DNA of 64,000 bases, taken from positions 19,195,386-19,259,385 of the forward strand of contig NC_092348.1 in assembly GCF_963676685.1 (NCBI RefSeq), written 5' to 3'. The stretch is from Mytilus edulis. Its lineage: Eukaryota; Mollusca; Bivalvia; Mytilida; Mytilidae. The notes beneath the pieces were generated by a model. It saw nothing but the letters and a program-made list of their open reading frames with translations, had not been told where the DNA came from and made no database searches. Below, one piece after another: positions 1 to 11,115 of this stretch. The translations under genes were made by a program, and so were the position numbers. The first letter of the stretch is position 1. The number at the start of each line of letters is the position of its first letter.

Positions 1-25
1 TAATATAGTGTCTATGCTTTTTTAG

Positions 26-2561
26 AAATTCAGGACTGCTCGGATTTACACCCAAAACATGATAAAAGCGGGGTGTACAAAATCGTCCCGGCAGGTGGCG
101 CTGGATTTAAGGCGTTCTGTGATATGAAGACGGATGGCGGACGATGGACGGTAAACATATTGTAAAATAAATGGAGGAAGTTGTTAAGAAATTATACGAC
201 CAACGCATTATATTGTTGCTTTATGATAATAGTATTCTCATCTGAATAATTGGCAGACCTCTCTGTACCATTTTTAGAAACTTTAGACTGATAATTTATA
301 TGCGCATATGCGCATATCTCATATTAAATATTCATTTTTTTGTTCATTCAGTTACATCATATACATGAATTATATACTACAAATTAATTTATGATTCATA
401 TAAAATGTACATATATATTTTGAACTCTAGGTTTTTCAACGTAGACAAGACGGTAAAGTAGATTTCTATCGGGGATGGGAAGAATATGCAAAGGGATTTG
501 GTAATCTGAGGACGGAATTCTGGTTAGGTGAGTGCTTTCATTTAAATAAATCAGATTGTGAAATACGTTCGCCGACTTGAATCGAGTTCCAGGTCGAAAC
601 AAACATTATCAATCTTGTTTTATGTTGATTTTTTAAACAAAGGCATGAACTAGTATATGGAATCTATCGAAATTATGGAGGTGCTGACAAAATGCAAGAT
701 GCCTATATTGTAAAATTAACAATCAAACATTTCCAACATATTTTTAATAAAACAAGGTTCATCACACATGCAACAAAATATATCCTTTAAATGAAAAATA
801 CCAATAACTTATTTGAGCTTCCTGAAGTAAAAAAAAACTGAAACAATCGACTTCATCATATAAATGAATTCATTCCTAGTTTAGCTGTCCTGTTTGATTT
901 AAGCGTATTTTCATTTTTTTTTGCTTTGAGATGATGTCTGATGTCATATATATTTGGCAGTTCTCATATAATTTTGATAAATTTAAATAATGATTTGAAT
1001 TTAAGCGGGAATATACACAAATAAGGTTTTCATCTCAATATTTCTCTTATTTTTTATATAAAAAAGGTAATGACAACTTGCACAAACTAACATCAAATGG
1101 ACATTATGAGCTGAGAGTCGATCTGGAGGATTTTAATGGTGATAAAGCATTTGCAAAATATTCTACTTTCTACATTGGTGACAGTTCAACTAACTACAGA
1201 CTTACAGTGAAGGGTTACAGTGGAACGGCAGGTAATTATGTCATTTTCTGAATAAATTTTCGCTACATTACGTTTTTCGTAATTACAGATAGAAAGGGAC
1301 TAGCTTTCGAAATTTTTAAGTCGTATGAGCATTTATCAAACATGTCTAAACTAAGAATACTGCTCAGAATATCTCATTGGTTAAGGACACCAATGTAACG
1401 CTTACTTAAAAGTAAAATCACAAAAATACTGAACTCAGAGGAAAATCAATTCGGAAAGTCCATAATCACATGGCAAAAACAAAACGCATCAAAAACGAAT
1501 GGACAAGAACTGTCATATTCCTGGCTTGGTACAAGCATTTTCAAATATAGAACATTGGTGGATTGAACATGGTTTTATAGCTAGCTAAACCCCTCACTTG
1601 TTTAATACACCATTTGTTTTGTATGTTGTTAATTTTAAGATCACTCAATCATTTTTTATCAAAGACGTCGTGTATTCATATATTTCAAAATCAAACGCTT
1701 CACAATATCAACCAACGGACGAATAAAAAAACAACTGTCATATTTCGGAACTAGTAACAGTACTTACCGAGGAAATTATTGTGTTAAACCTGGTTTTATA
1801 GCTAGATTAATCATTGATAGTAAACGATCATTGCAACCGGCAGTGCCGTTGTGTAAAATAACAAGACTTTCTTTTTAAAAAAAAGTCCCTACATTACAAA
1901 TGTGAACAATTTTACCGCGAAAACTAATGGCCAAATGTGAATGCTAAACAATAGACAAATATGATATACAGCATACATACTCTGTATGTTTTGAGGAAGG
2001 TCTTCTATTCCAAATTAAATTCGAGTTACATTTTTAATTCGTTACATTTCTTTTGAAATTAGTTCTTGAATTTGTGTATAAAATTTGATAAAAAAAAAAC
2101 AAATATAATAATATGAATGTGTAAGCATGGGTACTTATACTAATTGATTTACTGTAATATTTATTGTATAATTGAAAGGGGAAATCTTTTAGACACAACC
2201 TCGGGAGAGAAACTCAGATATCATAAATGGTTGAACAAACAGGGATTTCAAAGCTGTTACTTTTAATTTACATCATGGTCAAATCTATTATATTTCTTTT
2301 TATCTTGATATAATTTTAGGTGATTCTCTAAAGCACCATAATAATAAGGCTTTCTCAACAAAAGATAAGGATAATGACAGCCATAGCAGTATGGATTGTG
2401 CTGAAGTTTATAAAGGGGCTTGGTGGTATAATGAATGTCATCACTCTAATCTAAACGGACTGTACATAGGAAATAAAAAGGATAACAAAGGAATGCGTTG
2501 GGTTCATTGGAAGTCATCTCAGTCAATGAAGACAACATCAATGATGATTCGTAGAGTATAA
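26..2561 (+). CDS. Fibrinogen-related (FReD) protein, 3' four exons, open copy
   Basis: Four exons with consensus borders encode a complete fibrinogen C-terminal domain of about 208 residues: 26-150, 431-527, 1067-1231 and 2320-2561 (stop TAA 2559-2561). Exon phases agree across all junctions. Visible hallmarks are the opening Cys in [30 protein letters not shown], the Trp of FWLGND, and the last-exon Ca2+-type loop DKDNDS followed by [17 protein letters not shown] and the terminal MMIRRV. The family (ficolins, FREPs, tachylectin-like proteins) is usually secreted and binds acetylated or carbohydrate ligands; bivalve members are often linked to innate recognition. The length is normal for the domain. 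Signal-peptide and linker exons should lie left of the window, because exon 26-150 begins in phase 1. A poly(A) signal AATAAA lies at 2595-2600. A decayed tandem paralogue follows at 4593-7818. The family call is firm; the ligand is unknown. Confidence 0.85.
1410..1960 (+). repeat. Dispersed repeat family E, in FReD intron 3
   Basis: This block begins near AAAGTAAAATCACAAAAAT and contains GGAAAGTCCATAATCACATG, GACAAGAACTGTCATATTCC and TTTTATAGCTAGCTAAACC. The same ordered landmarks recur at 2915-3130 and 15855-16060 on the plus strand and, inverted, at 8515-8600 and 24720-24945. It has no coding capacity that I can recognise. I associate this family with mussel genomes. The boundaries are approximate. 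Confidence 0.6.
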
Positions 2562-2844
2562 AATAATGTAACACTGTTTGTTAAACTTCCAAAAAATAAA
2601 AAAGTAGATTGCATACTCTGTAGTTGAGTTTTATTGTGTTTTATTGCATTGACATTCACTAAAAAGGATATTCGTTGAATGTACGGTTTTAAATTGTTTA
2701 CTTGGATTGATATTGAATAATTTGCAGGCTAAAAAGACATCAAACGGTTTTGTGTTGTTTTCTGAATTGCATTTTTAATACTTTGTTTTCAAAATGTATG
2801 TTTATCATAGTTATAAGCATGCTTAGTGGATATAGAAACAGACA

Positions 2845-2900
2845 GATGTGTTGTAATTGCAAACTCTCCACCATAGACCAAATGACCTAGCAGTTAACAA
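2845..2900 (+). repeat. Dispersed repeat family F, fragment
   Basis: A short degenerate block (GTTGTAATTGCAAACTCTCC) matches the better preserved copy at 8098-8240, which sits at the equivalent place in the paralogous 3' flank. The insertion therefore appears older than the FReD duplication. Confidence 0.45.
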
Positions 2901-2914
2901 TCATAAAAAGTAAA

Positions 2915-3130
2915 ATCCCAAAATTACTTAATTCTGACTAAAATTAAATCGGAAGGTCCTTAATCGCATGGTAAAATCAAATGACAAAACACATACAAAA
3001 CGATTGGACAACAACTGTCATATTCCTCACGTGGTACATGCATTTTCAAATGTAGACAATTGTGGATTGACAGTCACCATTCCATTTTTACAAGGAGCAT
3101 TATCCAAACAAAAAAGTATATTCCAGAAAG
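2915..3130 (+). repeat. Dispersed repeat family E, truncated copy
   Basis: It shares with the copy at 1410 the start AGTAAAATCCCAAAATTAC, then GGAAGGTCCTTAATCGCATG and CAACTGTCATATTCCTCACG. It is absent from the equivalent place after the second FReD copy, so it probably inserted after the duplication. Confidence 0.55.
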
Positions 3131-3135
3131 ACCTC

Positions 3136-3251
3136 TTGAAAGAATCTGAAAGTATATCAGCTATTTATCTGGTGGTGGTCATATTTCGAAAATTTGAAAG
3201 AATCTGAAAGTATATCAGCTATTTATCTAATGGTGGTCATATTTCGAAAAT
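3136..3251 (+). repeat. 58-bp direct tandem duplication
   Basis: TTGAAAGAATCTGAAAGTAT starts at 3136 and again at 3194, and both copies continue through ATTTCGAAAATT. The only difference I noticed is GGTGG versus AATGG near the middle. The similarity suggests a recent slippage duplication. Confidence 0.8.
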
Positions 3252-3599
3252 TCACGTCAGAGAGAAAGATTTGCCAATTGACTGTCAAGATTAAAGTAAT
3301 GGAATTTGTTTAAATCCCTCTCGAAAAACGTGTTGACTTTAAATAAATATATATGAATTTTAGAATCAACTGTCCTTACCATTAGATACTATGAAATTAT
3401 GCATACCTTGGTCCCAGTTCTTCATTCAGGTACTGTATTTAAAATCGATTGATTCGATGACAGTTGATTTTTCTGGATGTTATACTTCAAAACAGTTCAA
3501 AATGTATTGAATAAACAACTTAACAATCGATTAATTTTACAAATCTTTAAAAATTGGTAACTATTCAATAACATTTGTTGAAGTATTCAACTCAACTGA

Positions 3600-4110
3600 T
3601 TACCATAGTTGGTTATCAATCGATTTAATTTGTTTAGCATGATGGCTCGATCGTAACGACTGTTACGATCGATAATGATTGAACAACATTTTTTAAATCA
3701 ATCTACATAATTTGTTAATGATTTTGACTCGATCGTAACGAGTGAAACGATCGATGATGGTTAAACATATTTTGTCGAATCAATCTAATCAACTTGTTAA
3801 AAGTTAAGACTCGATCATCACGATATATATACGATTGAACGTCACATGTAGCATCAACAAACTCAATTTGAGGAAGACGGAGTCGACAATTGGAAGTACC
3901 GATTGAACATCAATTGTCGACTCCGACATCAAACTTAGATTTATTACCACTACTTAATTGTAGCAATCGATAAAATATATAACGAGTGAAAATCGTTGGT
4001 CGATTCAATCAAGTCAACTTGTTTATGATGAGGACTCAGTCTTAATTATATCTACGATCGATAACAATTGAACGTTGAATTTTAAATCAATAAATGTGTT
4101 TATAGTAACT
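3600..4110. repeat. Degenerate ~80-bp tandem repeat with palindromic CGATCG cores
   Basis: Successive units start with TCAATC/TCAACA near 3616, 3700, 3780, 3852, 4005 and 4088. They pass through (G)ACTCGATCGTAACGA and end with a GATTGAAC/GGTTAAAC motif. Two units contain strong inverted repeats: CGATCGTAAC facing GTTACGATCG near 3650-3675, and GGAGTCGACAATTG facing CAATTGTCGACTCC near 3878-3925. The array lies just upstream of the second FReD copy. A role in its transcription is possible but not shown. Confidence 0.65.
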
Positions 4111-4592
4111 ATCAGTACGATCCATAACGTTTCATTATGATTAGTTTTACTATATATACAACTCAAACACAGGCAAGTTTGAAACGACCGGCACATGGTA
4201 CAAGAGACAAACACTGTTAACATAATATATAAGAATGAATATACCTGTGTAGCTACCATGACTTGGACAAAATATCGAAAAAAAGTACATGACTTAAGTG
4301 TCAGCACATATTTCAACTCTCTCAAAATCGCATTGGTAGAATAGGATCGATACGATCCTGCTCCGTTCGTTATAAGTCTCATTCTTAATAAGAGTTAGAA
4401 GGCAGAAGGTATTCAAAACAATCAGGACAAAGGACGAACACACAGTATACGCTACAATGTAACATTCCAAGTAACAGACAAGGAAGTAATGAAAATTCGT
4501 TTAAAAAATTAAACACTATAATCTGTTACGATATCTAGTCACAAAACTGTCATCACAATTCTAGGTATACATAGTGGTATATTTTTAATTGT

Positions 4593-7500
4593 ATGCAAGC
4601 TACGTTCAACATGTATCAATCTAGCATACAAACACCGTTCGTAATGTTGTCCTGTTTTGTATTGGAAGCGTTGATAACAATAACAAATGCCGATGGAAAT
4701 CGTGTAACATCAACTTCTGATTCTGGTAATTATAAGACAGTCATACTTTTGGTGTTTATTTTAAATACATTTTGCATTGGTTGCTCTATTATTAACATTG
4801 GTTTTCTTCACAATGTTTTCTGTTAATTTTTTCATATTTACACTAAACTGAATTATTTAAGGTGTGTGCTTTAATGGAAAGACAGCTGAACGAATACTTA
4901 GCATCTTGGAAACTGGTAAACACAGATCTGTACTGCCTTCGGGTAACACATTTATACATTATACATATCAGTTGAAATTTAGCATCTGATATATATTCCT
5001 TTCTCTAAGATTCTTCTATGATTTGTAATACGACGAAGTTAACTTCTGTACTTATTTTGTACACATATGTATCTGAATAACTATATTTATTTAACGTTAA
5101 TATAGCATTGTAAGTAAGTATTGATAAATTGTATACAAATCAAACGCATCACCGACATCTAAAGGTTACAATTAACACTTGAGTAAAACGGGCACAACAT
5201 GAAGATATAATGCGGTTCATTTAGAGAATAAGGGAAATCATTTATAGACTGTTAACCTTAATTGTCAGGCTTAAAATATTTACAAAATAATTTTTCATTC
5301 GATTCTAACGAAGATTCGCTCTGTTTTGATTTGCTTATTATGTATGTTTGTCGAAAAATGCTACTTTTTTTGTTTTGCAATTGGGAACAATAATTTTATT
5401 TTGCAATCATAATATATTTTATGCTAAAGTCCATATACTGTCAAATAGTGTCTACGCTTTCTCAGAGCACAAAAAGACGGGCGAAAGATACAAGAGGCAA
5501 AATGTTTGGGATTGCACGAATTAAGACCGCAAACATAACAGAAGTGGAATCTACAAAATCTACCCGGCAGGTGGCACTGGCTTTAAGGCGTACTGTGATA
5601 TGAGGACGGATGAGGGTGGATGGACGGTAGGAATATTCTATATAATTTTTAGAGGTGAAAGTAACTACTGAAAATAGTAAAGGAATCTTGCTCATAAACA
5701 ACAGTTTTGTTGCTTAATAAAAAATAGTATTCTCTACTGTGAAATAATTGGCAACTTCGCAATGCTACCTTCCCTTTCATGAATGTGACCTACCGAATTA
5801 GACTATTTACCGGATTTGTAATCACATAAGCAACACGACGGCAGCCACATGTGGAGCATGATCTGCTTACCCTTCCGGAGCATCTGAGATCACCCCTAGT
5901 TTTTGGTGGGGTTCATGTTGTATATTCTTTAGTTTTCTATGTTGTGTCATGTGTACTATTGTTTTTCTGTTTGTCTTTTTCATTTTTAGCCATGGCGTTG
6001 TCAGTTTGTTTTAGATTTATGAGTTTGATTGTCCCTTTGGTATCTTTCGTCCCTCTTTTAAAATATCTATTTTATACACTGATATTTTTTACTGTTGATG
6101 TTGTCTGTTTCTTATCTTAAATGTTCTTTTTTGTGCATATCTCATATTTGTTATACACATATTTAGGGTTTTCCATTAGTAGAAATCTTATTTCGACACC
6201 TCTTTCCTCGAAATCATACTTTTTTGCAGGGTTCGCATTTTTGTTTAGTGCATATATTTCTTCTTTCTTAAAAAAAATGTAGTAAACAGCATTGTTATTT
6301 CATTTTTTTGTATCCCTGTAGAACCACTGATTTTCTGTCAACAATTGATTCACGCGACGACTTCAAGGTGAAACCCGAGTTTTTTTCACTATGGAAATAG
6401 TCAGCGAAATTTACAAGATGCACGAAGTCAAACTGTTATGTTTGTTTTGCCAAATTTTTTCGAAATTCATGATTTCGAATCTCCGCACTTTTTTTTCGCT
6501 TGTATTCATTTCATTCAGTTTAATCATAACTAACATGATATACTACAATTTGTTTACGTTTCATCTTTAAACATATGTTGAATTCTAGGTTTTCCAGCGA
6601 AGACAAGACGGTAAAAAAGAATTCTACCGAGGGTGGAAACAATATGCAAACGGATTTGGTAATCTAAACACAGAATTTTAGCTAGGTTAGTATATTACCT
6701 TTTTCTGTTTTTACATGTTGTATGATATGATATTTGTTTGGCAGTTTTCATATAATTTAAATAAATTAAAAAATGATTCGAATTTAAACAGGGGTATACT
6801 CAAATTAGGTATTAATCTAATATTTATTTTTTTTTCTGATTAAAAAGATAATGATAAACTGTACAAACTAACATTAAATGGTCATTAAAAGCTCAGAGTC
6901 AATCTGGCGGGTTTTAATGGTGATAAAGCATTCGCTAAATATTCTTCCTTCTACGTTGGTGACAAGACGACCAACTACAAACTGACAGTGAATGGTTACA
7001 GTGGAACGGCAGGTAATACTGATATCGTTCATTACAGGTAACACTTTAATATACCTGCCGCTGATTATCGATGGTGTCTAAAGACTTAAAAACAATGACC
7101 TATTGGGATTTATTAAATAAGTCTCAACTTAGGATATTGTTCAGACTATCTTATCATTTTAAGGGCAACACATGGAAGTTTTTAACGACCTTGTCAATGG
7201 CTTAGAATACAGTTACAGGGGAGGTAATGACGTTGATAACGTAAAATGTTATTTTCGCGACGCTAAACAGTGTCATATCGGGAAAAGATGCATGGGTATT
7301 CTTTAACCTGATTTAACTTGAAAACGAGTACGTGTACCCCCTTTGTTTTAAAATATCATTTAGTTTCATAACGTATAAAGATTATGTGTAATAGTTTTGA
7401 TAAAACAAAAGTCAACATTGATTTGTTATTAAATTTATAATTGGTTGTATTATTGATTGGATAGAGATAACACAAATTGTAGAATAAATGGCATTTTAAA

Positions 7501-7818
7501 GCTGGCTGTTTTTATTCACATTATCGTCGATCATGGTCGATTCTATTCTATATTTGTTTTTATCTTTCAATAATATCAGGTGATTCTCTAAAGTATCATG
7601 ATAATCGGGCTTTCTCGACAAAGGATGAGGACAATGACAGCAATAGCTGTAACTGTGCTGACCGGTACAAAGGGGCATGGTGGTATAGAGAGTGTCATTA
7701 TTCTAATCTGAACGGACTTTATGTAGGAAATATGAAATATTTAAAAGGGATGTGTTGGCACACTTGGCATGGATCACAGTCAATGAAGACCACAACAATG
7801 ATGATTCGTAGAGTATGA
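4593..7818 (+). pseudogene. Second FReD copy with three in-frame stops
   Basis: Six exons are visible. The first, 4593-4725 (Met at 4593 or 4611), encodes a signal-peptide-like hydrophobic stretch FVMLSCFVLEALITIT followed by NADGN. Exon 4862-4942 encodes GVCFNGKTAERIL. The FReD exons are 5466-5626, 6589-6685, 6848-7012 and 7580-7818. All FReD exons align to the first copy with the same phases, and exons 2 and 3 have identical lengths (97 and 165 bp). In-frame stops lie at 5522-5524, at 6679-6681 (where the intact copy has Trp) and at 6886-6888 (where it has Tyr). The last exon stays open with [14 protein letters not shown] and ends MMIRRV. Conserved splice sites with scattered stops indicate recent loss. 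Read-through or assembly error is unlikely to explain three separate stops. Confidence 0.8.
5760..6065 (+). repeat. Family A retroelement 3' tail inside the FReD pseudogene intron
   Basis: The block runs from CTTCCCTTTCATGAATGTGA through CATAAGCAACACGACGG, CTTACCCTTCCGGAGCATCT and TAGCCATGGCGTTGTCAG to GTATCTTTCGTCCCTCTTTT. The same order occurs at 10795, 16340, 18930 (minus), 28779 (fragment) and 53880 (minus). Longer copies show an RT C-terminus at the 5' side, so these are 5'-truncated retroelement insertions. The tail holds an 89-codon hydrophobic reading frame (5851-6120) that also appears in other copies. Confidence 0.75.
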
Positions 7819-8514
7819 ATGTAACATAGTTGGTTATACTTTCGAAAAATTAAAATATAGATTGCATACTTTGCTTTCGAGTTTTAATTTGTTTTTTGGC
7901 TATGATATTCACTAGAATGTGTAATCGTTAAAGATGTACATGGTTTTAAGATGTTCACTTGGATTGGTATTGAATAAATCGCTTTTTTTCAGGCTTAAGT
8001 GACATTAAAGTTTTCTATGTTGTTTGAATGGCATTTCTAAAGTTTTGGTTTTTTTTACAAATGTATGTTTATTATAGTTCTGAGCATGCTTGATGAATAT
8101 AACAATAAGAAGATGAGTTATGATTGCCAATGAGACAACTCCCCACCACATACCAAATACATAGAAGTTAGCATTTGCAGGTAATCGTTCGGCCTTTTAC
8201 AATTAGCATAACCCATACTGCATGGTCAGCTAAGAAATATTTGTTTTCATGAACCACGTCTTGTGTGAATGAATAAAGTTTCCAATCTACATATCTAACG
8301 GGGGTCACTATTTCGGAACTCCTCGTCAAAGACACCAAAGAGAAAGATTTGCTGATTGAATGTCACGGTCATAAGTATGGAATTTTGTTATGTTATCACA
8401 TTAATGTCGTAATAGTTGACCTCAACTATATATGAATTTCAGGACCAACTTTCCCAATAACACATGAATTGAATTTATGTATACCGAGGTCCCAGTCCTG
8501 TATGTATTATTTCT
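7819..8514 (+). repeat. Duplicated 3' flank of the FReD genes
   Basis: This non-coding stretch aligns by eye with 2562-3440, in the order GATTGCATACT, TTCACTTGGATTGGTATTGAA, the family F insert (8098-8240 here), AGAGAAAGATTTGC, and TGTATACCGAGGTCCCAGT versus GCATACCTTGGTCCCAGT. It shows that the duplicated block extended about 0.7-0.9 kb past the stop codon. A poly(A)-signal-like AATAAA lies at 7973-7978. Confidence 0.65.
8098..8240 (+). repeat. Dispersed repeat family F
   Basis: The landmarks TATGATTGCCAATGAGACAA, CATAGAAGTTAGCA and ATGGTCAGCTAAG are shared with 44925-45065 and 51705-51850. It is non-coding. Confidence 0.6.
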
Positions 8515-8600
8515 CGTAATTCCATGTGATTATGGACTTTCCGATTAGATTTTCCTCTAAGTTCAGTATTTTTGTGATTTTACTTTTCACGAAAATGTCG
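8515..8600 (-). repeat. Family E fragment, inverted
   Basis: ATGTGATTATGGACTTTCCG followed by AAGTTCAGTATTTTTGTG is the reverse complement of the start of the copy at 1410. Confidence 0.6.
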
Positions 8601-8929
8601 GAATTCACCTCAAACCTTTAAACAGACTTTTTTCAGAAAGGATATAGTTACGATGCTGTTGTTAAGTCATTAATGCTTGCATATTTTAGTATTAATATTG
8701 ATTTACCCATAGGGTCTTTCCATCGGAAATTCACATATTTATTACCAAACTAGTCGTTGGCATTATACGGTTAATGTTCTTCTCATATATTCTATGATGG
8801 TATGATACCAAACCACTAACGGGAGATATTGTACTTGATTTTCAAAGGATGAAGACATAATCTTTCAATTGAGGTCAAGAACTGGTATGTCAGTCACTGC
8901 TACTAGTCCTTTGTTCATTCATGTATCAT

Positions 8930-9560
8930 TGTCATTATGCTTAGTTTCTTCTGTTGCCTATAATGAACTCAGACTCGGACTTCTTTTTAGCTGAGTTTGA
9001 CCCTTCGTTTTTCTATGTTTTTCTGTATTCTGCATTGGCTAGAGGTATAGAGGGAGAGATGAAATCTCACGAAACATGCTCAGCCCCGCCGCATTTTTGC
9101 GCCTGTCCCAAGTCAGGAGTCTCTGGCCTTAGTTAGTCTAGTATGATTTTTAATTTCAGTTCATTTATATTTTTTGAGTTAATTGTAACGTTCATTTTCA
9201 CTGATCTAGTACACCACTTTATTTAAAGGCCAGCTGAGGCCCACCTCCGGGTGCGGGATTTCTCGGTGCGTTGACGACCCATAGTTGGTTTTCGGCTGTT
9301 GTCTGTTCTTTGGTCGGGTTGTTATCTTTTGAACATATTTCCCATTTCCATTCCCAATTTAATTACATCCAAAGTTTCTTTGTATGTTGGCGTTTGTTTT
9401 TGTTGCATTCAGTAATCCTGTTGTTCCTCTGTTTTCCTCCTATAGTTGATGTGGCTCCCTCGGTTTTAGTTTGGAACCCGCATTTGTTTTCTCTCAATCG
9501 ATTTATGAACAACGGTATACTGCTGTTGCCGTTATTTCCATTCAAAGTAAGATAATACAT
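8930..9560 (+). repeat. Dispersed repeat family C, long copy
   Basis: The block runs from AACTCAGACTCGGACTTC through TTGCGCCTGTCCCAAGTCAG, CTGAGGCCCACCTCCGGGTG, GGTTTTCGGCTGTTGTCTG and TTTTCCTCCTATAGTTGATG to CGGTATACTGCTGTT. Parts recur at 18255-18400, 24370-24640 and, for the CCTGTCCTAAGTCAG piece, near 35370. The 60- and 94-codon reading frames inside it show no domain, and I treat them as chance. It is probably the 3' end of a retroelement. Confidence 0.55.
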
Positions 9561-10794
9561 TAATGAGTGCTTGACATACAGTAGCAAATATTTCAACAAA
9601 ATTGAGGAGTAAAAAACACATCAACAATTGATAAAGGTAGCATCTCGACTGGCCACATTTGTCACCAGCGTATTTAATTATTTCGTCAAATCTAATTTTC
9701 CGTACTTGTACATTTTTTATCTTTCGCCTCTCGTTATCTTCTTATGTTTCGAATAAAGAATTGTATATTCGAACATTTAGTTCCTTGGTGTTTGAAAAAC
9801 AGTACATAAATCAAGAATAAGACTACTGCTACACACTCACCATTTCATTTATTTCATCCTCCCTATTAAACCTTCAATCTTAAGTTTGGGTCTTGTTATA
9901 TGATTTTTGTTACAACGGTAAAAATTTAACAGCTTGATAAAAATTAAATCATCGTGTAAAAATCATCAAGATTTGCAGCAAAAACGATACGTTTTTCATG
10001 AACTTTTGCTTTCCGTCTAGTTTTAAAGATAAGTAAGAGATAGCATAATGTGCTATTATTTAGCTAAAAGATATATGTCATGTATGTACTCTACTAAAAA
10101 GTTACTAACCAATAACAATAATCAACTGACATCATATTATTATTTTCATCACAACAGTAATTTGAAATGCAATTTATTATTTCTGCTCTTAAATGTAGAG
10201 TAAGCTGCAATAAAATTGTTTCGACAATGGTCATCATCAGCAAATCCACGATCTTGTTATTAAATAATTGCTCTAAAAACATTCGATAGAATGATTGATA
10301 TATTACTGAAGAGATACTAATTTTTCGGAAAAATTCAAGAAATGATTGTTCAAACTAATTCCCTACATGAATTATCTTATATATATTAGATAAAAAAAAG
10401 ACTAATAAGTTTTCTTAAGATGGAGGTTGTCATGGAAATTTTTTGAATAATATCATTCGTGGAAATCCATTAGTATCAAGTAATATTACTTATGGTATAT
10501 GAAAATACAATGGCATCATGTTTTACATGTAATACTATGTAATAAATAAAAGCAATTTAAAAAAGCAATCAGTATGCAGCATGTGATGAAAGACATTTTT
10601 TTCTGTACACAAAACTACATCAGTCACATTTTTAAATTTATTTATCTTACTTTCACTGTAAAGGAATAGAGAGTAACTCTTTTGCGTTCAAAAATTTTAT
10701 ATCCCACATAAAATGCTAGATTTGGCTGCTTACAAAAAAAAGATCATTATCCAAGAGTTCAAAAAAGATACAGTTGAAATCACCCCTTCGATAA
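9561..10794. other. AT-rich stretch without recognisable feature
   Basis: I see no exon-like conserved motif, no long reading frame and no clear repeat here. Confidence 0.5.
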
Positions 10795-11115
10795 TTTTAC
10801 AGGCGCCATAATGATTTTGTGGACCATCATGAAATATCTGTTTCACAGATGACGACTCGTATGTTCCAATTGTCGTAACTTACATTTCATCCTCATTTCC
10901 TCGAATGTTACCTAACGCAGGTTATGTACTTACACGAGCAACACGACAAGTGTCACATGTGTCAGCACCTGCTATCACCCTTGGGTTCGTGCTGCATTAA
11001 CTTTCTACGCTGTGTTTTTTTATTTACTGTTGTTTATCTTTTCGACATTTTTATTTCTTGTCATGGCATTGTCCGTTTAACGTCGACTAATGAATTTGTA
11101 TATTTCTTTAATATC
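10795..11115 (+). repeat. Family A retroelement tail, degenerate
   Basis: GGCGCCATAATGATTTTGTG, TATGTTCCAATTGTCGTAAC, CACGAGCAACACGACAAG and TGTCATGGCATTGTCCG follow the family A order seen at 18930-19560. The copy is much decayed. Confidence 0.5.

Noticed and set aside
4023-4382. 119-codon minus-strand open frame
   Set aside because: It lies in the palindromic minisatellite and AT-rich flank. It has no domain and no homologous frame near the other FReD copy, so it is probably chance.
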